64,000 nt of DNA from Flavobacteriaceae bacterium (lineage in GTDB: Bacteria; Bacteroidota; Bacteroidia; Flavobacteriales; Flavobacteriaceae): assembly GCA_018402385.1 (NCBI GenBank), contig JAGYJA010000006.1:186001-250000 (forward strand). Reading direction: 5' to 3'. Below are positions 1 to 9,031 of this stretch, piece after piece. The position numbers were made by a program, and so were the translations under genes. How positions within the stretch are numbered: position 1 is the first letter of the stretch; every line of letters starts with the position of its first letter. The notes beneath the pieces are model-generated. The model searched no databases, had not been told where the DNA came from, and was given only the letters and a program-made list of their open reading frames with translations.

Positions 1-1248
1 GTATTAATTGTTGCCGAATCTATTGATGTCAACGATAGTAGTGCCAGTAAGGGACGCGTAGCATTGATTAAAAATTTACACAAGGCCGGGTTTCAGTTAA
101 AAGTATATCATTATACCAGAAAAGACATTCAATTGGAGGGAATACTATGTGTTCCTATAAAAGAGCAGAAACTTACATATTGGTATTTTTTAAGTAAAGC
201 GCAACTTTTTTTAAAAAGGATTACCTCCATCAACCTAAACACACTGGTTGAGAAGTATTTTGGTTTTTCTTTTACCCATTTTAATGATACCCTTAGTATT
301 AAAAAGGCCACACTAAAAGAAAGGGATTTTAATCCAGACTGGGTTCTCACGCTGAGCAAAGCAGCGAGTTTTCGGCCCCATAAGGCGTTGCTCGGCATTC
401 CAAAGTGGCATGACAAATGGCTGGCATATGTTCATGACCCTTACCCTATGCATAGTTATCCACGACCCTATGATTGGGTTGAACCCGGGCACAAACAAAA
501 AAGAGAATTTTTTATGCAAGTTGCTGAAAAATCTAAGAAAGTAATTTATCCAAGTAGGCTACTTGCAGAATGGATGGAAAGTTATTATGCTCCTTTGAAA
601 TATAAGTCTATAATAATTCCTCATCAAATATTCCCTTTAGAAGCATTCAAGGAAAATTCACCATTGTTTTTTAAAGCTGATTTTTTTTCACTGATTCATG
701 CCGGTAGCTTGATGAAACAACGCGATCCAAGACCTTTAGTAAATGGATTTATAAAATTTCTTCAGGATACCCCTGGAGCTAAAGAACAATCTCAATTAAT
801 TTTTATTGGCACAATTGATGAAAATCACAAAGACTTTTTAAATCAAGCTGCTGCAAATCACAAACATATAGTTGTTCAAGATAAGTATATGGAATTTAAT
901 CAAGCTTCAAATTTACAACGATTAGCCTCAATGAATATAATATTAGAATCTAATGCCGAAATAAGCCCATTTCTTCCCGGTAAATTTCCACATGCAGTTC
1001 AAACAAATAAATTTATACTGCATATTGGACCAAAACAAAGTGAAACAGCAAACCTTTTAGGGAAAAATTATCCCTTTCAAATAGAAAATAAAAACGAGGA
1101 TGATATAAAAACTTGTATAAAAATAGCTTTTAGTAAATGGAAAACTAATCCTGACGATTTTTTATTGAATAGGGAAGATTTAGTGGAGTATCTCAGTGTA
1201 CAATATATCATTAAAAATAAAGCTTTATTTTTTGACTATCATGACTAA
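1..1248 (+). CDS. GT4-like glycosyltransferase, 5' end cut by window edge
   Basis: The frame is open from base 1, so the gene starts upstream; 415 residues are visible. The fold looks like a GT-B glycosyltransferase. It has a histidine-rich acceptor-side segment (HDPYPMHSYPRPY, about residue 145 of the visible part), a mid-protein strand-turn HAGSLMKQRDPRPL, and a C-terminal donor-side motif ending SPFLPGKFPHA, as in many GT4 relatives. No signal peptide or membrane helix is seen in the visible part. Its stop overlaps the next gene by 8 bp (ATGACTAA), so the two are probably co-translated in a glycan operon. Codon use is strongly AT-rich from about 480 onward, unlike neuC. The sugar donor cannot be read from sequence. 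Confidence is good for glycosyltransferase and low for the exact family. Confidence 0.72.
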   Translation, partial: VLIVAESIDVNDSSASKGRVALIKNLHKAGFQLKVYHYTRKDIQLEGILCVPIKEQKLTYWYFLSKAQLFLKRITSINLNTLVEKYFGFSFTHFNDTLSIKKATLKERDFNPDWVLTLSKAASFRPHKALLGIPKWHDKWLAYVHDPYPMHSYPRPYDWVEPGHKQKREFFMQVAEKSKKVIYPSRLLAEWMESYYAPLKYKSIIIPHQIFPLEAFKENSPLFFKADFFSLIHAGSLMKQRDPRPLVNGFIKFLQDTPGAKEQSQLIFIGTIDENHKDFLNQAAANHKHIVVQDKYMEFNQASNLQRLASMNIILESNAEISPFLPGKFPHAVQTNKFILHIGPKQSETANLLGKNYPFQIENKNEDDIKTCIKIAFSKWKTNPDDFLLNREDLVEYLSVQYIIKNKALFFDYHD

Positions 1249-2326
1249 GTTATCGATTTTATTTGCATACAGAAATAGGGAAGTTTCAAGAATTAAACGA
1301 TGTCTTGAAAGCTTAAAAGCTCAGCATAAAAATGAATTTGAAGTTATTTTTGTTGATTATGGGAGTGATGATTCCTTCTCAAAGCCCATCAAAAAGACGG
1401 TTGAAACTTTTGAATTTGCAAACTATACTTATGTTGCTCATCCTGGTCTTTTATGGAATAAAAGTAAAGCATTAAATTTTGCAGTGAGGCAAGCTAAAGG
1501 AAACTCTGTGTTAATTGCAGATGTTGATATTTTGTTTAAAACCAGTGCAGTAGATTTCTTGCTTTCAAAAAACACTGACAAATCGTTTTATTTATTTCGT
1601 TTGGGATATTTAAATCAAACGGAATCAAATAAAGTGATAAACTCAACAAGTTTTGAACAGCTTAGAGTGAAACATTTTGGAGTTATAAATGGACTCGTAT
1701 TGTTATCAAAAGAGGCTTTTATTAGTGTAAATGGGTTGGATGATTTTTTTCATTTTTATGGTTCAGAGGATGTAGATTTTTATAATCGATTGGAGCAATT
1801 TGGACTTAAAAAAATCAATTGTAAGGAAGATTTATTTTATCATATGTGGCATAGAATATATAATTCTTATGATGATTCTAAATTTGAAGTAACACCGAGA
1901 CATTTCAATATCAAAAAAATTAACTTACAGCATCTTATTCACAACAAAGAATTAAAAATTATAAAGCCAAACACAAATATTAATTTTGGGGAGATTTTTT
2001 TTAAAAAGGATGAAAAGTTACTTGATCATCCTGAAATTTTTATTTCAATAAATAACGAACATGCCAAGGTATGGCATTTTCTTAACGTTGGTATAAATCA
2101 TTATTCCGGTAAAGTTGTAAAATTCACTGTCACTGAGGATTCCTATTTTAATTCCACAAAATTCTTCTTAAAAAAAATATTAAAAAAGAAAGACCGAGTC
2201 CCAATTTCAATGAAAAATACATCAGATATGGTATTGGGAAAAATAATATCAACGTATCAAAATCATAATTATCGGTTTGAAATTTCGAATGACCTAAAAA
2301 CCATACTTTGGACAATTCAATTATAA
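1241..2326 (+). CDS. GT2-family glycosyltransferase
   Basis: A 361-aa GT-A enzyme. The N-terminus MTKLSILFAYRNRE is the usual first strand of GT2. VDYGSDD follows near residue 40, and ADVDIL near residue 93 is the DxD metal/nucleotide-sugar site. A later GSEDVDFYNRL matches the acidic catalytic helix seen in chondroitin-polymerase-like GT2 domains with a galactosyltransferase C-terminal segment. I chose ATG 1241 because it overlaps the upstream stop and gives a clean N-terminus; an in-frame ATG at 1196 would add 15 unlikely residues. About 120 C-terminal residues are unassigned. Composition is very AT-rich. The likely role is adding one sugar to a surface polysaccharide. Confidence 0.82.
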   Translation: MTKLSILFAYRNREVSRIKRCLESLKAQHKNEFEVIFVDYGSDDSFSKPIKKTVETFEFANYTYVAHPGLLWNKSKALNFAVRQAKGNSVLIADVDILFKTSAVDFLLSKNTDKSFYLFRLGYLNQTESNKVINSTSFEQLRVKHFGVINGLVLLSKEAFISVNGLDDFFHFYGSEDVDFYNRLEQFGLKKINCKEDLFYHMWHRIYNSYDDSKFEVTPRHFNIKKINLQHLIHNKELKIIKPNTNINFGEIFFKKDEKLLDHPEIFISINNEHAKVWHFLNVGINHYSGKVVKFTVTEDSYFNSTKFFLKKILKKKDRVPISMKNTSDMVLGKIISTYQNHNYRFEISNDLKTILWTIQL

Positions 2327-2362
2327 CTCACAAATATTCGAAGTAAATTTTATTCAAAGTCC

Positions 2363-3337
2363 ATGAAAACAAAAACACCTTTACAGTATCCAGGTTATTG
2401 GAAAATAAGAAAGGTAATAAAAAAATTAGATACACATTTTCTTAATTATAACATCAATTTTGATGAAGATGAACATATTTTAGTTTTTAGTAGTCCTAGA
2501 GGGGGCAGTACCTGGTTAGCTGAGGTTCTGTCAAGTACATTAAATATTCCTGTGTTGTGGGAACCTATGCTTAAAAGAACTTCATCAAGATTTTATAAAT
2601 TAAATTTTGCAGAGATGCAATACCTCCCAAAAGAAGATCAAAATGAAGAGGTACTTAAACAATTTGAGCGACTTTTTAAAGGAAAAGGGATTGATGCCTG
2701 GGAAAAACAAAAAACAGATTCAAAATCACTGATACAATCGAACAAGGTATTGATAAAATTTTGTAGGGGAAATATGCTACTTCCTTATATAACAAATCAG
2801 TTTAATTTTAAAAAGAAGCCTGTATTTTTAATAAGACATCCTTTTGCTGTTGTGGCTTCTCAAATGAAACATATTGGATGGAAAGATGTGAAATCAACTT
2901 TTGAAATTCCAAAGAATCAACACAATGAAGTTTATTCAAAGCATCAAGATTATTTAAAAACTTTAAAATCCATAGAATTGATTTTAATAGCTCAATGGTG
3001 TATAACAAATAAGGTGCCATTGGATGATTCTCAAAACAATAAAGACTGGATAACAATAACCTATGAAGAGATGATTTTGAATCCTCAATTAACTGTAAAA
3101 AGAATTTTTGATGAATGGGAAATTGAAACAAATGTCAATTCTATTAACTTTAGAAAAAAAAGTTCTACTACCCGACAAGGAAGTCCCATACTTCCAAAAG
3201 ATCAACTTGGTTATTGGAAAACAAGCTTTAATGATAAGCAAATAAATCAAATGATAGAGGTACTAAATTATTTTTCTATTGAGCTTTATGATAACGATGT
3301 GATGCCTAAAGTGCTTTTTAACAAAAGTAGCAGATAA
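2363..3337 (+). CDS. PAPS-dependent sulfotransferase family protein
   Basis: A 324-aa protein. SSPRGGSTWLAEVL near residue 43 is the 5'-phosphosulfate-binding loop of sulfotransferases, and FLIRHPFAVVASQ near residue 155 matches the 3'-phosphate-binding motif. A late YEEMILNP segment is also typical. The probable reaction is transfer of sulfate from PAPS to a sugar hydroxyl; a glycan acceptor is inferred from the flanking glycosyltransferases. It begins 36 bp after the preceding gene on the same strand. It shares the very AT-rich composition of that gene, which suggests these genes arrived as a block. The next feature downstream is a palindromic repeat patch, and the locus continues on the opposite strand. 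Confidence 0.85.
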   Translation: MKTKTPLQYPGYWKIRKVIKKLDTHFLNYNINFDEDEHILVFSSPRGGSTWLAEVLSSTLNIPVLWEPMLKRTSSRFYKLNFAEMQYLPKEDQNEEVLKQFERLFKGKGIDAWEKQKTDSKSLIQSNKVLIKFCRGNMLLPYITNQFNFKKKPVFLIRHPFAVVASQMKHIGWKDVKSTFEIPKNQHNEVYSKHQDYLKTLKSIELILIAQWCITNKVPLDDSQNNKDWITITYEEMILNPQLTVKRIFDEWEIETNVNSINFRKKSSTTRQGSPILPKDQLGYWKTSFNDKQINQMIEVLNYFSIELYDNDVMPKVLFNKSSR

Positions 3338-3375
3338 TTATATTAATTTTCTCTCATTGTAGCAACAAATGTGTG

Positions 3376-3490
3376 ACTCCCGCTGGGGTCGGATTTCTTT
3401 TCGATTATTTTTTCTACATATATGAGACCCCTCTGGGGTCAACTATTTATGAAAATCAAATAAAATCTACAAATAGACCCCAGCGGGGTC
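3376..3490. repeat. Short cluster of GACCCC-NNN-GGGGTC palindromes
   Basis: Three palindromes with 3-base centres lie about 50 bp apart: an imperfect one at about 3377 (GCT centre), one at about 3426 (TCT centre) and one at about 3476 (AGC centre). The order GCT, TCT, AGC and the spacing match the higher-order unit of the large array at 6.9-8.2 kb. They sit between the sulfotransferase stop and the terminator of the OmpA-family gene. Confidence 0.85.
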
Positions 3491-3536
3491 AAATATATGT
3501 AAGATCTAGGATCAAAAGTTTGCTATAAAAATTAGC

Positions 3537-3571
3537 AAAAAAATCCCCGCCATCAAAAGATAGCAGGGATT
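3537..3571 (-). terminator. Rho-independent terminator of the OmpA-family gene
   Basis: Read on the - strand, a 13-bp stem (two G-U type mismatches) with a UUUU loop is followed by seven T residues. It starts 22 bp beyond the stop at 3594. Confidence 0.88.
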
Positions 3572-3593
3572 CCATATATTAAGAGGATACTCC

Positions 3594-4870
3594 TTAATTC
3601 AATCGAAACGTCACACGTCTCACCAATTGGCGGGCTTGCGAGGAATCTTTGTTTACAGTAGTATCTTCACCACCACCTCTAGTGGTTAATCTGTTTCCGT
3701 CGATTCCGGCTGCGATCATTAATTCTTTTACTTTCTCGGCGCGGCGTTCTGACAGTTGTAAGTTGTATTGCTCATTGCCAATTTCGTCAGCAAAACCAAT
3801 TAAAGTTGCAGAAGCAGATGGGTTTTCTTTCATATAAGTGATTAAATAGTTGACCGCTTGTAAAGAATACACTTCCGGCTCGTCACTATTGAATCTGAAA
3901 TACACATTCACATATCCGGCATCAATCAACTTCTTCATATCGAGTCCGCCACCGGTTCTTTCCAAATCTGCTTTGGAAGCATAGCGTGCATCAAGTGCCG
4001 CCTCCATATGGTCAGGAATTCCGTTGTTATTTGTGTCTAAAGCACGTCCTTTGGTGTCAACCACAGCTCCTGAAGGGGAGTTTGGTTCCCGGTCCAGATA
4101 ATCGGGCACCCCGTCCTGGTCTGTATCAATCAAATCGGTTTCAATTTTTGAAATACGACCTATCCATTTCCTCAAGCTCACTATAAATAGCAGCTTCTTC
4201 AGAATACCAGTCGGCATGAACGTCATTTTTCCCTAAATACAGAGTCAAACCAATAGAGGCATTGACCGTATATCCATTCAAGCCGCGTAACTGGTTGTCG
4301 CTCACAACACTATTCAAAGGCTGTGCGCCATCCCAGGTCGCTGAGTGTCTCACGTGACCCAATACACTTAAATCACCAGTTAGTGCTACACTGTTGCCCA
4401 AACGAATTTGCGGTGTAATCCCTGCCATTAAGTTCAGCATTTGATCTGCACTTGAAAATTCGTTGGGTTGAGAGGGTTTGTTTGCTGAATATCCAAATCC
4501 ACCGTGAATGAGCACATTGAAGGTATTGGTCCAGCTTCTAAAGTTCAGGACACTTCCCATATTGACTACCCCTTGTATGTTGGCACGGTAGTATTCTGAT
4601 TCAAATTCCAAACTGTTATCAGCATTGGTGATACTGTTGTAACCAAAGTCCAGCTTGGCACCAAACTTTTCATTAAACATATAACGCACACCAAGTCCAC
4701 CTTGCCAAAGGCTGGGTGTTGATGTATAGTATCCCGGTGAAAAGGGAGTTGCAGGTTTATGAGCACCGGCTTCGAGTTCAATAGACCACCTGTTAAAGTT
4801 CTTCTCTTCTTGTGCTTGTATCGCCATCGTTCCATAACACGACCACTAAGCATAGTAATATATTCTTCAT
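3594..4870 (-). pseudogene. OmpA-family outer membrane protein, frame broken twice
   Basis: Removing two single extra bases restores a protein of about 424 aa. An N-terminal signal peptide (MKNILLCLVVVL... AIQAQ) starts at ATG 4870. An eight-stranded-barrel-like domain (about residues 20-220) follows. Then come calcium-binding-type DTDQDGVPDYLD and DTNNNGIPDHME repeats, and a C-terminal OmpA peptidoglycan-binding domain (YVNVYFRFNSDEP... LSERRAEKVKELM). The first break lies between about 4828 and 4842, just after the signal peptide; the second lies near the CC at 4159-4160, before the DTDQDG repeats. Everything on both sides of each break aligns with one normal flavobacterial OmpA. It is either a recent pseudogene or a sequence artefact; I favour artefact because the residues are otherwise intact. 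Confidence 0.85.
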
Positions 4871-5154
4871 TTTTTAAATAGGTTAAAGTTAGCCACAAAG
4901 ATACAAATGCTAATTTAAAGCCGGTGGATTTGGCTATTAAATAACATTTTATTTACATTCTATTTCCATTTTTTTTTAACCGTAAGAACTATGTTAATGT
5001 AGGACTCTGATTGGATTTGATTGATTTTAAATAATAATTTACTTTAAATATCTTGATAAAAAGTACCTTTTATTGCATTCCCATGCCTTTATCATGCCTT
5101 ACCCATGCTATACATGTAGCCTTTTTGTTGCCTTTCTGTTGAGAAAATGTTGCC

Positions 5155-5264
5155 TTTGCGTTGCATTCTACCCCTTCGAACCTTACATGAACACCCCTCG
5201 AACATCGCATTAACCCACCACGAACTATACACTAACCCAATTTGAACGTTGCACTAATACAGTT
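5155..5264. repeat. Degenerate 22-bp tandem repeat, about five units
   Basis: Units start at 5155, 5177, 5199, 5221 and 5243, exactly 22 bp apart. The shared pattern is roughly CGAAC-N-T-N-N-CA-N-N-AAC-CC. The first and last units are the most diverged. The period is not a multiple of three and no ORF follows it. Confidence 0.7.
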
Positions 5265-5340
5265 ATTTATTGCTAAAAACAGGTATTTTGTTGTATTTTG
5301 TTGAAAAAATCAATGAAATTGTTCAACTAAATAGGGTTGC

Positions 5341-5425
5341 TTAAATTCAAAATTCAAAATTCCAAATTCCAAGCTCCAAATTCCAAGTTCCAAATTCCAA
5401 ATTCCAAGCTCCAAATTCCAAGCAC
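5341..5425. repeat. CAAATTCCAA-type simple repeat
   Basis: The stretch consists of variants of AAATTCCAA, GCTCCAAATTCC and GTTCCAAATTCC. The same word family recurs at 21.29-21.39 kb and, inverted, at 21.57-21.61 kb. Confidence 0.8.
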
Positions 5426-5696
5426 CCAACCTTCAGTAAACTTACGGTTGGCGAAGCAAATTCCAAACACTATTAAGCTTTAACTAATAGCCAAAAAGCC
5501 CAATTTGCCATCAAAACTTCATTTACTTTCAAGTAGATTCAAGCTTTAGTGACTGTGATGTAACGTGTGTAGACTAAAAATTATGGTCCCCTTTATTAAA
5601 GAGGTTGACACCTCTGAAAGCCTTTTCAAAAAAAATAACCAATAAACCGAAGTATCTCCACGCATTTTTATATTTTTAACCAATCAACACTACTCC

Positions 5697-6854
5697 ATGA
5701 CCAAACGCAAGATTGCAGTTGTTATCACTGCCCGGCCTTCATACAGCAGGGTGAAATCGGTTTTGCAAGCCATCAACAAACATCCTGAACTTGAATTACA
5801 ACTCATTGTTGCGGCTTCAGCGCTGTTGGATCGCTATGGGTCTGCGGTGAATTATATCGAAAAAGACGGCTTTCCCATTGCTGCTAAAGTTTTTAATGTG
5901 CTCGAAGGCGAAAACCTGACGGCTGCGGCAAAAACCACCGGCATTGGTATCCTGGAGTTATCCACTGTTTTTGACAACCTGCGCCCTGATATCGTCGTGA
6001 CGGTAGCCGATCGCTTTGAGACCATGGCAACCGCCATTTCTGCTTCTTATATGAACATTCCCCTGGCACATATTCAAGGGGGCGAAGTCACAGGGAATAT
6101 TGATGAAAAAGTGCGCCACGCCATCACCAAACTGGCCGATTATCATTTTGTGGCTTCAGAAGATGCTCAAGCACGTGTTTTAAAACTAGGCGAAGACCCG
6201 GCATTGGTCTTCAATACCGGCTGCCCGTCCATCGATTTGGCACTCCCGGTAACAGAAAGTAAAAACCTGACTTTTGACCCCTATCAAAAATACGGAGGTG
6301 TGGGAGCAAAACCGCCTTTGGATCAAGGTTATCTGGTGGTAATGCAACACCCGGTAACCAATGAATATGCGCTTTCGCGAAAGCAGATAGAAGCCACGCT
6401 TCACGCTATCAACAATCTGAAGATACCCACCCTTTGGTTTTGGCCCAATGTAGATGCAGGTGCCGATGGAACTTCTACCGGTATAAGAAGCTTCAGGGAA
6501 CGATATGCCTTGGAGCATGTGCACTTTTTTAAAAATATGGAAGGCGAAGATTTTTTACACTTACTGTACCACAGTAAAGGACTGGTGGGCAATAGCAGTG
6601 TGGGCATCAGGGAGTGTGCTTTTTTGGGTGTCCCGGTGGTGAATATTGGTTCGCGACAGTTTCGCAGGCAACGCGCAAATAATGTGATTGATATTGGGTA
6701 TGAGGAAGCGTTGATACAAAATGCCATCGAATCTCATATACAACAAGGCCGACATCAAACTTCATCAATTTATGGCACAGGAAAAGCCGGCGAATCGATT
6801 GCTGCACTCTTAAGCAGCTTGCCACTGAGGTTTCATAAAACAATCTTTTATTAG
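5697..6854 (+). CDS. neuC: UDP-GlcNAc 2-epimerase (hydrolysing), NeuC type
   Basis: A 385-aa protein of normal family length. It should hydrolyse and epimerise UDP-GlcNAc (or a modified UDP-sugar) to ManNAc (or its analogue), the first step of sialic/legionaminic-type nonulosonic acid synthesis. Visible signatures are the N-terminal ITARPSYSRVKSVL, TVADRFETMATA near residue 103, the IQGGEVTGNIDEKVRHAITKLAD segment (split here as IQGGEVTG and DEKVRHAITKLAD), and a C-terminal GNSSVGIRECAFLGVPVVNI uridine-binding region. It is richer in GC than the first three genes of the window. A perfect 14-bp palindrome (6371-6384) is read in frame within the gene. NeuA follows after the repeat array, but no neuB-type synthase is present, so the pathway is incomplete in this window. 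Confidence 0.88.
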   Translation: MTKRKIAVVITARPSYSRVKSVLQAINKHPELELQLIVAASALLDRYGSAVNYIEKDGFPIAAKVFNVLEGENLTAAAKTTGIGILELSTVFDNLRPDIVVTVADRFETMATAISASYMNIPLAHIQGGEVTGNIDEKVRHAITKLADYHFVASEDAQARVLKLGEDPALVFNTGCPSIDLALPVTESKNLTFDPYQKYGGVGAKPPLDQGYLVVMQHPVTNEYALSRKQIEATLHAINNLKIPTLWFWPNVDAGADGTSTGIRSFRERYALEHVHFFKNMEGEDFLHLLYHSKGLVGNSSVGIRECAFLGVPVVNIGSRQFRRQRANNVIDIGYEEALIQNAIESHIQQGRHQTSSIYGTGKAGESIAALLSSLPLRFHKTIFY

Positions 6855-6930
6855 TTTGGATACCTGAATGTAAGGTAGAATTCCAAAGGAATCACCTTGA
6901 TGTCTTTTTATTGTTTAAAAAGTGCGTGTC

Positions 6931-8212
6931 ATATTCGACCCCGCTGGGGTCGTTTGTCATTTCGGGTATTTATTACAAATATTTGACCCCTCTGGGGTCT
7001 GTTTTTAGGTTATCTGTTAGTTTTACAAAAGGGAGACCCTTCGGGGCTTGGATTCTATTAAATGGATTCTTTCAATGATTGACCCTAGCGGGGTCCAATG
7101 CTTGTGGTTCTTGTTCGACCCCGCTGGGGTCGTTTGTCTTTTCGGGTATTTATTACAAATATTTGACCCCTCTGGGGTCTGTTATTAGGTTATTTGTATT
7201 TTTACAAAAGGGAGACCCTTCTGGGTTCGGATTTTATTAAATGGACTCTTTCAATGATTGACCCCAGCGGGGTCCAATGCTTGTGGTTCTTGTTCGACCC
7301 CGCTGGGGTCGTTTGTCTTTTCGGGTATTTATTACAAATATTTGACCCCTCTGGGGTCTGTTATTAGGTTATTTGTATTTTTACAAAAGGGAGACCCTTC
7401 GGGGTTGGGATTTTATTAAATGAACTCTTTCAACGATTGACCCTAGCGGGGTCCAATGCTTGTAGTTCATGTTCGACCCTGCTGGGGTCGTTTGTCATTT
7501 CGGGTATTTATTACAAATATTTGACCCCTCTGGGGTCTGTTATTAGGTTATTTGTATTTTTACAAAGGGAGACCCTTCGGGTTGGGATTTTATTAAATGA
7601 ACTCTTCAACGATTGACCTAGCGGGGTCCAATGCTTGTAGTTCATGTTCGACCCCGCTGGGGTCGTTTGTCTTTCGGGTATTTATTACAAATATTTGACC
7701 CTCTGGGGTCTGTTTTAGGTTATCTGTTAGTTTTACAAAGGGAGACCCTTCGGGTCGATTCTATTAAATGGATTCTTTCAATGAATGACCCCAGCGGGGT
7801 CCAATGCTTGTAGCAAAAGTTACCATCCAAAGATTGACCCCAGCGGGGTCATATGTTTATAGCCTTGTTTGAATGGTATGATGATAAAATATAGTTCACG
7901 ACTCCTCGGGGATCTTGATTTTGTTAGGGTTTTCCAATTACAGATATTCGACCCCGCTGGGGTCGTATGTCATTTCGGGTATTTATTACAAATATTTGAC
8001 CCCTTTGGGGTCTGTTTTTAGGTTATCTGTTAGTTTTACAAAAGGGAGACCCTTCGGGGCTTGGATTCTATTAAATGGATTCTTTCAATGAATGACCCCA
8101 GCGGAGTCAAATGCTTGTAGCAAAGAATACCATCCAATGATTGACCCCAGCGGGGTCATATGTTTATAGCCAAAAATACCCATTCCGGTTATTGACCCCA
8201 GCGGGGTCATCT
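6931..8212. repeat. Higher-order array of GACCCC/GGGGTC palindromes
   Basis: About 28 short palindromes lie within 1.3 kb. Composite units of about 179 bp start at 6937, 7117, 7296, 7475, 7650 and 7950. Each unit carries four palindromes in fixed order: centre GCT, centre TCT, a shorter GACCCTTCGGG type, then centre AGC. Constant linkers separate them (for example a TTTCGGGTATTTATTAC linker). Units starting near 7475 and 7650 differ from their sisters mainly by single-base losses in homopolymer runs. I see no credible gene in it; the 60-codon frame at 7631 is only repeat sequence. The array fills the whole neuC-neuA gap. Confidence 0.93.
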
Positions 8213-8318
8213 CTTTGAATTTGAGTTGATATGTTTTTTTATATTTTCATCAAATCATACAATCAGAATACCCGTTGTATTCTATATTTGTAATTCAGAC
8301 ATTTTTAAAGACAACGCT

Positions 8319-9020
8319 TTGATTCACAAACCCAAAATACTCGCTATCATCCCTGCCCGTGGAGGTAGTAAAGGCATACCTGGCAAGAACATTAAATTGT
8401 TGGGGGGGAAACCTTTGTTGGAATATACTGTGGATTCTGCCCGGGAGAGCCAGTTGTTGGCGAGGGTAATTCTTTCTTCAGATGATGAGGCCATTATAAG
8501 CCTTGCCAAGTCGATTGGTCTTGAGGTGCCTTTTGTGCGTCCGGCTCATTTGGCAACAGATCTTTCCGGTTCGCTGGAAGTGGTACAGCATGCCTTGACT
8601 TTTTTTAAGGATAATGGGGCGCTTTTTGATGCGGTTTGCTTGTTGCAACCCACGACTCCGTTTCGCGAAAGCGGGAGCATTGATGCTGCCATTAAGCAGT
8701 TTATGGATTCCGGTTGTGATTCGCTGGTAAGCGTCCGGGAAGTCCCTGCTGAATTCAATCCGCATTGGGTCTTTGAGGCGGATGAAACCGGGTGTTTGCA
8801 TATTGCTACCGGCGAAAAAGAAATCATCAAACGCCGGCAGGAATTGCCTGTGGCTTATTTTAGGGATGGCAGTATTTACCTCACCAAGACGGAAGTGATT
8901 TTAAAGCAAGAATCGTTGTATGGGGATACAATTGGGCATATAGTTTCTCAGAACAAACGTTTTGTTAATCTGGATACGATGGCCGATTGGGAGCAGGCTG
9001 AACAGTTCCTAAAATCTTAA
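8319..9020 (+). CDS. neuA: CMP-nonulosonate cytidylyltransferase, NeuA type
   Basis: It activates a sialic-acid-like sugar with CTP for transfer onto a glycan. IIPARGGSKGIPGKNIK at the N-terminus is the nucleotide-binding signature of the family, followed by SSDDE near residue 50 and QPTTPFRESGSID near residue 107. No ATG is available in frame. I chose TTG 8319, which gives 233 aa and places the signature about 7 residues in; an upstream TTG at 8226 would add 31 unlikely residues. A TATATTTG -7-like box lies at 8282-8289, about 30 bp before this start. The missing ATG could also reflect an upstream indel. It works with the NeuC-type enzyme upstream. Confidence 0.85.
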   Translation: MIHKPKILAIIPARGGSKGIPGKNIKLLGGKPLLEYTVDSARESQLLARVILSSDDEAIISLAKSIGLEVPFVRPAHLATDLSGSLEVVQHALTFFKDNGALFDAVCLLQPTTPFRESGSIDAAIKQFMDSGCDSLVSVREVPAEFNPHWVFEADETGCLHIATGEKEIIKRRQELPVAYFRDGSIYLTKTEVILKQESLYGDTIGHIVSQNKRFVNLDTMADWEQAEQFLKS

Positions 9021-9031
9021 ATTTTTTAAAA

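Larger units (their letters stand above)
4871..5696. other. 826-bp AT-rich intergenic region with two degenerate repeat tracts
   Basis: I see no credible gene. The region holds a 22-bp periodic tract (5155-5264), a CAAATTCC-type simple repeat (5341-5425) and a perfect small hairpin AGAGGT-TGAC-ACCTCT (about 5600-5615) upstream of neuC. Promoters for the flanking divergent genes should lie here, but I could not pick a full -33/-7 pair with confidence. Confidence 0.6.

Noticed and set aside
7631..7813. 60-codon ORF in the palindrome array
   Set aside because: It is a translation of repeat sequence in one unit; sister units do not keep the frame.
6931..8212. CRISPR array
   Set aside because: The segments between palindromes are themselves repeated every 179 bp, so they are not unique spacers, and no cas gene is in the window.
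8226..8318. Longer N-terminus for NeuA from TTG 8226
   Set aside because: It would put 31 extra residues with no family match before the conserved nucleotide-binding signature and includes the likely -7 box.
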